This document shows, piece by piece, positions 6,717-13,448 of a stretch of DNA of 20,679 nt; positions within the stretch are counted from its first letter, which is position 1; each line of letters begins with the position of its first letter. The stretch lies in assembly GCA_004557455.1 (NCBI GenBank), contig SFDX01000037.1:1-20679 (forward strand), given 5' to 3'. The position numbers and the translations under genes were made by a program. The notes under the pieces were generated by a model. It was not told the origin of the DNA, did no database searches, and saw only the letters and a program-made list of their open reading frames with translations. This stretch comes from Akkermansia muciniphila. Lineage in GTDB: Bacteria; Verrucomicrobiota; Verrucomicrobiia; Verrucomicrobiales; Akkermansiaceae.

Positions 6717-9296
6717 ATGATGAACAACAATCTTACCACAAAACTGATGGAAGCCCTGCAGGCGGCCCAGAAGGCTGCTCAATCAGCGGGGCGGGCGCAG
6801 ATCATGCCGGCGGAGCTTCTGCTGGCACTGGTCAACCAGGACGGCGGTGTCCTGAAATCCGTGCTGCAGAAGGCCGGGGTAGACCCCCAGCGAGTAGCCG
6901 CCGAGATGACGCGGCTGCTGGAGCGGGTGCCTCGGCAGATGGGCGCGGTGGCGCAGAGCCCCGGAATCGGCCGCGAGCTGGATACGCTGCTGACGGCGGC
7001 GGAGCAGGTGCGCGAGCAGATGAAGGATGACTACCTGAGCGTGGAGCATGTGGTGCTGGCCGCGCTGGGGCAGTCGGATGAGCTTGCCCGTGCGCTGGAG
7101 TCCGCCGGCCTCACGCAGGCCAAATACCTGCAGGCCCTCAAGGAGGTGCGCGGCAATCAGCGCATCACGGACCAAGACCCGGAGGAGAAGTACCAGACCC
7201 TGGAGAAGTACGGCACGGACCTGACGGCCCTCGCTCGCCGCGGCAAGATTGACCCCGTCATCGGCCGCGACACGGAGATCCGCCGCGTGCTGCAAATCCT
7301 CTCCCGCCGCACGAAGAACAACCCCGTGCTCATCGGTGAGCCGGGCGTGGGTAAAACCGCCATTGCGGAGGGCCTTGCTCGCCGTATGGTGAACGGCGAT
7401 GTGCCGGAGGGTATGAAGGGCAAGCGCCTGATCAGCCTCAACATCGGCTCCATGCTGGCGGGTGCCAAGTATCGAGGCGAGTTCGAGGAGCGTCTCAAGG
7501 CCTTCATCAAGGAGGTGAGTGCCTCGGAGGGACAGATCATTCTCTTCATCGATGAGCTGCACACCCTGGTGGGTGCCGGTGCAGGCGGGGAGGGCAGCAT
7601 GGATGCCGCCAACCTCCTCAAGCCGGCCTTGGCTCGAGGCGAGTTGCGCACCATCGGTGCCACCACGCTGGATGAGTACCGCAAGTACATCGAGAAGGAT
7701 GCCGCCCTGGAGCGTCGATTCCAGCCCGTCTTCGTGGCAGAGCCGAGCGTGGAGGATACGATCGCCATTCTCCGCGGCCTGAAGGAGCGCTACGAGGTGC
7801 ACCACGGGGTGCACATCACGGACGGCGCGCTGGTGGCTGCCGCGACCCTCAGCAACCGCTACATCACCGACCGTTTCCTGCCGGATAAGGCCGTGGATCT
7901 GGTGGACGAGGCCGCCGCACGGCTCAAGATCGAGCTGGACTCCATGCCCATGGAAATCGACGAGCTGAACCGTGCCGGGATGCAGCTGGAGATGGAGCGC
8001 CAAGCCCTGTCCAAGGAGAAGGATGAGGATTCTCGCCAGCGTCTGGAGAAGATCACCAAGGAGCTGGCCGACACCAAGGAGAAGGTGGAGAGCATGATCG
8101 CCCGCTGGAAGAGCGAGAAGGAGGTCGTCTCCCGCGCTCGCGAGGCCCAGAAGAAGATCGATGCCCTGCGCACGGAGGCGGAGCTTGCCCAGCGCCGCGG
8201 TAACCTCGGGCGCGCTTCGGAGATCCTCTACGGGGAGATCCCGGCCGCCGAGAAGGCCGCTCGCACTGCCCGTGAGGAGCTCGCTGCTCTGCAGAACGGC
8301 GGGGAGGGGCTCCTCAAGGAGGAGGTCACGGAGGCGGACATCGCGAAGGTGGTTTCGACCTGGACGGGGATTCCCGCCGCGCGTCTGGCGGAGGCGGAGC
8401 GTGAGAAGCTCGTGCACATGGAGGAGCGGCTCGGGCAGCGGCTCATCGGGCAGAAGAAGGCGGTCAAGGCCGTGGCGGATGCCGTGCGTCGTTCGCGTGC
8501 CGGCTTGCAGGACGAGCACCGCCCGCTCGGGTCCTTCATCTTCCTGGGCCCCACCGGCGTGGGTAAGACGGAGCTTGCCAAGGCTCTCGCGGAGTTCCTC
8601 TTCGATGACGAAGCGGCCATGGTGCGTATCGATATGTCGGAGTACATGGAGAAGCACAGCGTGTCGCGGCTCATCGGAGCGCCTCCGGGATACGTGGGCT
8701 ACGATGAGGGCGGTCAGCTGACCGAGGCCGTGCGCCGCCGTCCCTACAGCGTGGTGCTGTTCGATGAGATCGAGAAGGCTCACCCGGATGTCTTCAATGT
8801 GCTGCTGCAGGTGCTGGATGACGGACGTATTACGGATGGCCAGGGCCGCACGGTAGATTTTACCAACACGGTGCTGATCATGACGAGTAACATCGGCTCC
8901 CGCTTCATTCTGGACGAGGCCGATGCCGAGTCCCGCAACGAGAAGGCACTGGATGCCCTGCGCGGTCATTTCCGCCCGGAGTTCCTCAACCGTGTGGATG
9001 ATATCATCATCTTCGAGCGACTGCAGGCAGAGGACCTCAAGCACATCATCAATATCCAGCTGGCCCGCGTGCACAAGCGCCTGCAGGCCAAGGGGCTGAA
9101 GCTGCAACTCAGCGACGCCGCCACCGCCCTGATTGCCCAACACGGCTACGATCCGGTCTACGGTGCCCGCCCGCTCAAGCGCGCCATCCAGCACGACCTG
9201 CTGGACCCGCTCAGCCTGGCCATCCTCTCCGGCCGCTTCCGCGAAGGCTCCACCATCCACGCCGATGTACAGGACGGCAAGGTGTCCTTCTCCTAA
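6717..9296 (+). CDS. clpB: ATP-dependent protein disaggregase ClpB
   Basis: The product has 859 aa, the normal length for ClpB. Domains in order: an N-terminal Clp repeat domain (~1-150); AAA+ module 1 with Walker A GEPGVGKT (207-214) and Walker B ILFIDE (275-280); the coiled-coil middle domain (~405-530), which separates ClpB from ClpA and ClpC; AAA+ module 2 with Walker A GPTGVGKT (611-618) and Walker B VVLFDEIEKAH; and the C-terminal oligomerisation region (RPLKRAIQHDLLDPLS). With DnaK it rescues aggregated proteins in the cytosol. Two adjacent ATGs (6717 and 6720) could serve as start. The 97-nt gap from the FHA gene shows no good sigma70 or sigma32 match (TTTTGAAC and GTCCATACT are spaced too widely) and no CIRCE element, so heat-shock control cannot be read here. 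The FHA gene plus a Clp ATPase recalls type VI secretion, but the middle domain and the absent tss genes make this ordinary ClpB. Confidence 0.97.
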   Translation: MMNNNLTTKLMEALQAAQKAAQSAGRAQIMPAELLLALVNQDGGVLKSVLQKAGVDPQRVAAEMTRLLERVPRQMGAVAQSPGIGRELDTLLTAAEQVREQMKDDYLSVEHVVLAALGQSDELARALESAGLTQAKYLQALKEVRGNQRITDQDPEEKYQTLEKYGTDLTALARRGKIDPVIGRDTEIRRVLQILSRRTKNNPVLIGEPGVGKTAIAEGLARRMVNGDVPEGMKGKRLISLNIGSMLAGAKYRGEFEERLKAFIKEVSASEGQIILFIDELHTLVGAGAGGEGSMDAANLLKPALARGELRTIGATTLDEYRKYIEKDAALERRFQPVFVAEPSVEDTIAILRGLKERYEVHHGVHITDGALVAAATLSNRYITDRFLPDKAVDLVDEAAARLKIELDSMPMEIDELNRAGMQLEMERQALSKEKDEDSRQRLEKITKELADTKEKVESMIARWKSEKEVVSRAREAQKKIDALRTEAELAQRRGNLGRASEILYGEIPAAEKAARTAREELAALQNGGEGLLKEEVTEADIAKVVSTWTGIPAARLAEAEREKLVHMEERLGQRLIGQKKAVKAVADAVRRSRAGLQDEHRPLGSFIFLGPTGVGKTELAKALAEFLFDDEAAMVRIDMSEYMEKHSVSRLIGAPPGYVGYDEGGQLTEAVRRRPYSVVLFDEIEKAHPDVFNVLLQVLDDGRITDGQGRTVDFTNTVLIMTSNIGSRFILDEADAESRNEKALDALRGHFRPEFLNRVDDIIIFERLQAEDLKHIINIQLARVHKRLQAKGLKLQLSDAATALIAQHGYDPVYGARPLKRAIQHDLLDPLSLAILSGRFREGSTIHADVQDGKVSFS

Positions 9297-9343
9297 GCAG
9301 TACATCGCCTAGAGACAGGTCGCAAAAAGTACCATCACATAGG

Positions 9344-9372
9344 TTACACTCTTGGACAGAATGTGGCATAAT
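9344..9372 (+). promoter_or_regulatory. Promoter-like site before the IS481-like fragment
   Basis: TTACAC (9344-9349), a 17-nt spacer and CATAAT (9367-9372) preceded by TGG (extended -10). It ends 6 nt before the ATG at 9379, the same close spacing as at other genes in this window. It is presumably the original transposase promoter. Confidence 0.4.
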
Positions 9373-9378
9373 GACGCT

Positions 9379-9480
9379 ATGCCATGGAAATCCAAGAGCT
9401 GTAACCAAATGAGAATGGAGTTCATTCAGTACGTTCAGCAGGCCTCCATCACAATGACAGAGGCCTGCGAGAACTATATC
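9379..9480 (+). pseudogene. 5' remnant of an IS481-like transposase gene
   Basis: From ATG9379 the translation reads MPWKSKSCNQMRMEF, then QQASITMTEACENY. This matches the start of IS481-type transposases, which typically begin MPWK and reach a helix-turn-helix with TMTELCERYGIS. After ENY (about 9477) similarity stops, and the frame runs on into unrelated sequence to a stop at 9534. Only ~34 codons of a ~300-codon gene remain, so there is no catalytic domain. The break falls where the antisense dGTPase-like fragment begins. The assignment is from motif memory, not a search. Confidence 0.55.
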
Positions 9481-9690
9481 GCCATTTGTTTCCTTCTCCG
9501 CATATCTCCTTGCCTTCGATACCATATCGGATAGTTGATTCCGTGCTTACTCGTAATTTCTGATCTGATATAGGACTTCATCAATGGAGAATTTCTGACG
9601 CGAGAGTCCATCCTCTAAATTATGAGCAGCGTATGCAATATCATCGGCTAACTCAATTATTTGAACGTCGAGTGTACGGGTTTTCTTCAG
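9481..9690 (-). pseudogene. Internal fragment of a dGTPase-like (HD-domain dNTPase) gene
   Basis: On the minus strand, a frame from ~9690 down to the TAA at 9547-9549 reads RTLDVQIIELADDIAYAAHN, then LEDGLSRQKFSIDEVLYQI. This is the conserved core of deoxyguanosine triphosphate triphosphohydrolases (typically LDxQIxDxADDIAYxxHDLEDxL). Past the TAA the same frame still looks related (ARNQLSDMVSKARRYAEKE) as far as ~9481. There is no start codon, no N-terminal HD half and no C-terminus: about 70 of ~400-450 codons survive, with an internal stop. It is sandwiched between an IS481-like remnant and an IS3-type OrfA, so a once-present dgt-like gene was broken by mobile elements. The exact ends are approximate. 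Confidence 0.55.
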
Positions 9691-9956
9691 GTTCGTTTTT
9701 TCGCGGTTCTCATACAAGACTTGAGGTGTTCATTCTCTTGCAGCAGCTTCTTCATTTTTGCATCGTTCTGCGTGCTCCGAAAGGCCCCAGAAAAAGCGGC
9801 CTTTCCCTCATCTCTCCATTGCTGAACCTGCGCAACGCTGATTTGGTACTCGGAGGCAATCTGTTCATCGGTCTTCTGACCGAGAGTGGCTTGCCATGCG
9901 ACCTCTTCCTTCATGGCCGCGCTGTAGCGACCTCTCTTCTTGATCTTGTTTGCCAT
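9687..9956 (-). pseudogene. IS3-family OrfA-type transposase fragment (HTH)
   Basis: The 89-aa ORF (MANKIKKRGRYSAAMKEEVA) has the HTH pattern of IS3-type OrfA proteins: GQKTDEQIASEYQISVAQVQQW, then a Lys/Leu-rich helix (KMKKLLQENEHLKSC). OrfA binds the element's ends; the DDE integrase is made from OrfB by -1 frameshifting. No OrfB is present downstream; instead the -1 frame runs directly into the dGTPase-like fragment. An A-AAA-AAC heptamer lies at the 3' end of the ORF (about 9691-9697), the type of slippery site used by such elements. A likely element end is the GGTGTG/CACACC hairpin at 10035-10060. The element is truncated and should be inactive. Confidence 0.6.
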
Positions 9957-10034
9957 TATGCGTTAATTTGGTTTGTGTTGCGATGATGCACTCAAACCCA
10001 TTGGAAATCAAGACCAGAAGGATTTTCATCCTGA

Positions 10035-10060
10035 GGTGTGTCCGAAAAAGCGAGCACACC
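10035..10060. repeat. GGTGTGTC/CACACC hairpin, possible IS3-type end
   Basis: GGTGTG (10035-10040) and CACACC (10055-10060) form an inverted repeat around TCCGAAAAAGCGAG. It lies ~80 nt upstream of the OrfA start, where the left end of an IS3-type element is expected. A close relative of this hairpin occurs at 13664-13688. Confidence 0.4.
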
Positions 10061-10070
10061 ATAAAATCGC

Positions 10071-10140
10071 CTAAGCTCACAGAATCAACAGATTGTAGAT
10101 TCGAAGCATGTTAGTGACCTTGAAAAGCATTTGAGCTTAG
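10071..10140. repeat. 9-bp inverted repeat flanking 52 nt
   Basis: CTAAGCTCA (10071-10079) and TGAGCTTAG (10132-10140) are perfect inverted copies. There is no ORF between them. It could be the ends of a miniature element or a structured RNA; no further support. Confidence 0.35.
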
Positions 10141-10453
10141 AAAAAGAGGCTTAGGCTTTTTGGCCTTTTGGGAGCCGTTTTGCGCCCGGCGGGGCGTTGC
10201 GCGGGCGTGCGAGCGCTAGGGTGGGCATAGCTTTAGCGAAGCCCCCTGTAATGTGGCGTTCGATGATCTGACGCCCCCACTCGCCCTCGGCGTTGCCGAG
10301 GTACCGGCTCGGAGGTGTCCTCGCCTCTCGGGGCGCGGGAGCCACCGGGCTTCCGCGTGTGCTCAACAACCGCTCTCGCCCTGCGGGCGCCCGGTGAACC
10401 GGGGAGCTCATCCATCGCCCGCAACAGGTCAGGGTGAGAAGCCCCGTGATGCT
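10141..10453. other. GC-rich block without a convincing gene
   Basis: This ~310-nt block is much richer in G and C than its flanks. Minus-strand frames are open (86 codons at 10151-10411 with the phrase YLGNAEGEWGRQIIERHI, and another overlapping in a second frame), but both are Arg/Pro/Ala-rich and match no family I know. High GC alone opens frames of this size. The phrase GEWGRQIIERHITGGFAKA looks protein-like, so a decayed coding remnant on the minus strand is possible. The block ends at the perfect hairpin at 10454. Confidence 0.3.
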
Positions 10454-10493
10454 CCATGCAAAAAGGCACCCAATCGGGTGCCTTTTTGCATGG
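10454..10493. terminator. Perfect 18-bp bidirectional terminator hairpin
   Basis: The arms 10454-10471 and 10476-10493 are exact inverted copies around the loop AATC. The core is AAAAAGGCACCC / GGGTGCCTTTTT, so each strand has a GC stem followed by a T5 run: a bidirectional rho-independent terminator. No convincing gene ends at it now, consistent with a lost neighbour. Confidence 0.65.
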
Positions 10494-10717
10494 AATTAAC
10501 GAGCCATCAGCTTGGGAAAATTGAGCCCGGAATTCGCTTTTTTCGTTTTTCCTACGTTCAGCCAAAGCAAATATGGAATCACATTATAATATATTTGATA
10601 GTAGTGCCTTGTGAAAACCAATTCCCAATTTAGGAGACTGTTACATCGCTTGTAAGAGGTCATAGAAAATGAAATACAGCATTCGCGGAGGGTGGATAAA
10701 ATCAGCACTCAAAACAC

Positions 10718-10796
10718 CACCTGCAAGGCTAGGACACCCCCAAAGCTGGGCAAGAATGAGCTCCGGCACTCGTCCTACCCTTGCGGGTGTCTTTTT
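10718..10796 (+). terminator. Long imperfect stem with T-tract (terminator or structured RNA)
   Basis: CACCTGCAAGGCTAGGAC (10718-10735) pairs with 10772-10789 over 18 positions with one C/C mismatch and one G-U pair. The loop is ~36 nt, and a TTTTT run follows at 10792-10796. This satisfies a plus-strand rho-independent terminator, although the loop is unusually large. No gene precedes it: 10494-10717 is AT-rich without a supported ORF. It may be the 3' end of a small RNA. Part of the left arm (10729-10738) can alternatively pair with 10818-10827. Confidence 0.4.
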
Positions 10797-10839
10797 GTTT
10801 CATAGGGGCGTTCGCCAGGTGTCCTAGGAGTTCATGCCG

Positions 10840-10866
10840 AAAAAAAACATGGTTCGTGGTGTTTTT
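10840..10866 (-). terminator. Weak terminator after the WG-repeat gene
   Basis: On the minus strand AAAAACA (10866-10860) and TGTTTTT (10849-10843) can pair around a 10-nt loop and run into eight T (10847-10840). It lies 13 nt past the stop of the WG-repeat gene. The stem is almost all A-T, so strength is doubtful. Confidence 0.3.
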
Positions 10867-10878
10867 GCTGGTATAATG

Positions 10879-11961
10879 TTACTGCAGTGTGACTGAAATG
10901 ATTCCCTGCTCGAAATCACCATGGGCTATATCGTAAATGAACGGTATGACTTCGTTCCCTTCAGGGTCGAGGAACCCGACCTTCTCGTTTTTCTTATCTG
11001 TTTTCTTGACAATGTGAAGACGCTGCTCCGAGAAGTTATTGGGCCGGGCATGTAAGAAGTACCCGGAACGGTAGAGATAATCGGTGAGCTGGTTTCCTGA
11101 AGCATCTGCCAGCGCATAGTTGGGGCCCTTGGAAATGAGAAGGCGTTTTTCTCCCACGTTATGAAGATATCGGTGTTTTTTTGGTGGGATAAGAACCTGA
11201 CCGCTGGCGTCCATCAGATAGCAGAAATTATCACTCTCGATGGAAATCAGACCATCCCTGCATTCGATATATCCGGCTTTGACATTATCGAGCAGATGAG
11301 CCGGGTAAGGCAGCTCGAAAAGGATATTCCAATCCTTATCGACAAAGTAATCTTTGCCGTCTGGAGTTCGCATGTAGCGCATCCCCTCCCGCAAATCTCC
11401 AATACAGGTAAACTCCGGTCCGAACTTCTTGCCGGTCATCAGATCCACACATTGGAGCCGGTCATCCTTGTATGTTTTGTAAGGAATATAGAATGGCCGG
11501 TCTTCTTCCCACATCCAAATGAGCTTGTCCGGCAGCTTTCCGAGGTCTTCTATTAATTTGTCTCCATCGGCTCTTATCTGCAGGTGATTTTGAGCGTCTT
11601 TCACAAGAAAATGTCCACACGGGGCAGAGAGTGGCAAAATCAATTTGTAACCTTTGCTCAGGATGGAGCGTTGCTCGCGGACTGACCACAAGCATGAAAA
11701 ATCGCCGGGGGCATCACCGTAATGTTCAACATACAAGTCTCCGAAACAGTGACCTACCCAGTGTTCCCGAAAAGGCAGGTCTATCATCTTTCCGTCCTCG
11801 CGATGAATGAAATGAAAACGGGAAGTTTCGGAAGGTTTCTCTTCTATCGGCATAAGCCAGCCATTTGGACAGACGTGAATGCCCCAGAAACGGCCAAACG
11901 GGAGTTCGTTACCAAATCGGTCTATGATGAATGATTCTTCCTTTGTTTTGCGAGCGCACAT
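10879..11961 (-). CDS. WG-repeat (KWG) protein
   Basis: The product has 360 aa, with no signal peptide and no TM. It consists of repeated strands with the WG-repeat phrasing: FIIDRFGNELPFGRFWGIHV near the start, YFVDKDWNILFELPY, CYLMDASGQVLIPP, YALADASGNQLTDY, and KVGFLDPEGNEVIPFIYD at the end. WG repeats form beta-propeller-like binding scaffolds; no catalytic residues are expected. The gene is visibly AT-richer than the housekeeping genes in the window and lies alone among insertion-sequence debris, so it is probably acquired cargo. A promoter with a consensus-like -10 precedes it. WG proteins are seen near toxin-immunity and surface loci, but nothing here supports a specific role. Confidence 0.75.
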   Translation of the reverse strand: MCARKTKEESFIIDRFGNELPFGRFWGIHVCPNGWLMPIEEKPSETSRFHFIHREDGKMIDLPFREHWVGHCFGDLYVEHYGDAPGDFSCLWSVREQRSILSKGYKLILPLSAPCGHFLVKDAQNHLQIRADGDKLIEDLGKLPDKLIWMWEEDRPFYIPYKTYKDDRLQCVDLMTGKKFGPEFTCIGDLREGMRYMRTPDGKDYFVDKDWNILFELPYPAHLLDNVKAGYIECRDGLISIESDNFCYLMDASGQVLIPPKKHRYLHNVGEKRLLISKGPNYALADASGNQLTDYLYRSGYFLHARPNNFSEQRLHIVKKTDKKNEKVGFLDPEGNEVIPFIYDIAHGDFEQGIISVTLQ

Positions 11962-11978
11962 ACTATGTATAAAACTCT

Positions 11979-12007
11979 ATCATATTGGAAAATGAAGGGT
12001 GATGCAA
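11979..12007 (-). promoter_or_regulatory. Promoter of the WG-repeat gene
   Basis: On the minus strand: TTGCAT (12007-12002), a 17-nt spacer, TATGAT (11984-11979). The -10 is 17 nt before the ATG at 11961, leaving a leader of about 10 nt. The -35 lies just outside the likely left end of the IS256 element, so the promoter survived that insertion or was partly created at its edge. Confidence 0.5.
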
Positions 12008-12018
12008 GCCTTTTTTCT

Positions 12019-13398
12019 GGAAAATCTCTGCCATCAGAAAAATTCTTTCTGCTAAACCTGTGTTTTTGTGGGTTACGCAGCGATGTTCGGGTTTGGCTGA
12101 GGTGCCGCTGCCTTAAGCACCTCCGCTATGATTTCGAGCTTCTCCGGAGATATGTAGGCCCTGCCGTAGTTACCCTCCCATTCATCGGAAAGGTCCATGA
12201 GCCGAGCCGTCAGCAATCTTAGCAGAGATGCTTCGGAAGGGAATACGGGAATGAGTCTCGTGCGCTTCTTGAGTTGGCTGTTGACGCATTCCATTATATT
12301 GGAGGTCCTGATGTACCGCTGAACCTCCGCCGGGCAATCGATGATGGTGAGGCTTTGCTCGATATTCTCCTCGAGCCAATCCGCGAGCTTATCCTACTTC
12401 TTCTCACGGAAGAGGGAGACCGCCATCGCGGTTCTTTTCTCAGCCGCTTCCCGATTACCGGAATTGAAGATAGCGCGGATCTCTCCTGCGACGAAACTCT
12501 TGAGTCGCTTACCGGTAACATAACTTTGCGCGTTCTGTTGAAAGTGGAACTGACAGCGTTGCCATGGCACGCCGATGAGGGTCTTGGCGACGGTCCCGCG
12601 GATACCGACGTGGCTGTCACTCACAACAAGGGTGGGCCGATTCATTCCTCTTGCCATCAGGCTCTTGAAGAAGTTAGACCAATGTTCTTCCGCCTCGGAG
12701 AGGGAAACAGAGACGCCTATGATGCGTCGTCTGCCGGTCTCGCTGTCGACGCCGACCGCGATGAGGACGGCCCAATCGCGAACAATACATGATTCGCGAA
12801 TATTGATATATGTAGCATCGAGGTAGAGGATACTTATGGGGTCGATTTTACGGTTTCTCCACTCATCAAAAGTCCCGTCCAATTCCTGTGCGCATTTGCT
12901 CACCGTGGCAGCCGAAATGGTTTGTCCGGGGAAAAGTTCTTGGACGATCTCGGTGACCTTCCGGGTGGAGACACCCTTGAGATACATCTCGGCGACGGCG
13001 GTACGGAAGGCATTGTTAAGGCGAGACCCGTCGTTGAGGGTGGGGATGATAGGATGGAAGCCGCTCTTACGGGTTTGGGGGACGTTGATGTCAACCTTGC
13101 CGGCCGGGGTCAGAATGGCGCGTTTCTTGTAGCCGTTGCGGTAGTCGATGCGATCGCCCGGGCGGTCGTGTTTTTGACAGCCGAGGTAGTCATCCTGCTG
13201 AGCTCGGAGGCAATGTTCGACAATAAGCCGGAAGGCATCGAGCAGGACGACGCCTGCATTTTCTCGGGCATCATCAGAGGTGAGGTGCTCAAAAAGCTTG
13301 AAAATGTCGGCGAATGTGGTATGCTTGGTGTGTTCAGTCATGATGGTGTCTTTTTGTTTGGTTTTTGAAAAGAATACAGCTAGTGGCTGAACACTTCA
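12019..13398 (-). mobile_element. IS256-family insertion sequence (approximate ends)
   Basis: The element is defined by the transposase gene at 12073-13341. Candidate terminal inverted repeats are the left end read forward from ~12019 (GGAAAATCTCTGCCATCAG, then ATTCTTT) and the right end read backward from ~13398 (TGAAGTGTTCAGCCACTAG, then ATTCTTT). They agree at roughly 60% of 30 positions. The flanks carry related but not identical short direct repeats (CAAGCCTTTTTTC at 12005-12017, CAAGCTTTTTC at 13397-13407), which could be a diverged target duplication or coincidence. The boundaries are uncertain. Confidence 0.45.
12073..13341 (-). pseudogene. IS256-family transposase with one in-frame amber codon
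   Basis: Read through, the frame is 422 codons, a normal IS256-family length. Features in order: N-terminal helices, the RNGYKKRAILTPAGKVDINVPQ region, first catalytic Asp in LYLDATYIN (D175), second in VVSDSHVGI (D242), the family signature WQRCQFHFQQN (260-270), and the C-terminal IRTSNIMECVNSQLKKRTR with the probable catalytic Glu at 351. Codon 316 is TAG (12394-12396); the frame then continues unbroken and fully family-like (DKLADWLEENIEQ). The stop removes the last ~106 residues including the Glu, so the product should be inactive unless the codon is read through. A Tyr codon (TAC or TAT) changed by one base is the simplest origin. Everything else is intact, so the lesion is recent. Confidence 0.85.
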
Positions 13399-13399
13399 A
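13371..13399 (-). promoter_or_regulatory. Transposase promoter straddling the right IS end
   Basis: On the minus strand: TTGAAG (13399-13394), a 17-nt spacer, TATTCT (13376-13371). The -35 coincides with the presumed outer edge of the right inverted repeat, so its strength would depend partly on the insertion site. A leader of about 22-29 nt follows to the ATG at 13341. Confidence 0.5.
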
Positions 13400-13410
13400 G
13401 CTTTTTCCCG

Positions 13411-13448
13411 GGCATGGCAGCCGCGCGCCTGCGCGCGGCTGCCATGCC
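13411..13448. repeat. 38-nt near-perfect palindrome, 18-bp arms
   Basis: Arms GGCATGGCAGCCGCGCGC (13411-13428) and 13431-13448 are exact inverted copies with a 2-nt centre (CT). Neither strand has a following T-run, so it is not a standard terminator. It sits ~12 nt outside the right end of the IS256 element, directly upstream of the transposase promoter. Confidence 0.9.

Noticed and set aside
5189..9296. FHA gene followed by a Clp ATPase as part of a type VI secretion cluster
   Set aside because: The ATPase has the ClpB middle domain, and no tssB, tssC, hcp, vgrG or tssJKLM-like gene is present.
6783..9305. 840-codon open frame antisense to clpB
   Set aside because: It is a shadow frame of a high-GC gene; it is His/Leu/Arg-biased, and clpB itself is unequivocal.
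9438..9468. 9-bp perfect inverted repeat GCAGGCCTC/GAGGCCTGC
   Set aside because: It lies within the coding remnant of the IS481-like transposase, has no T-run, and is best explained as chance in coding sequence.
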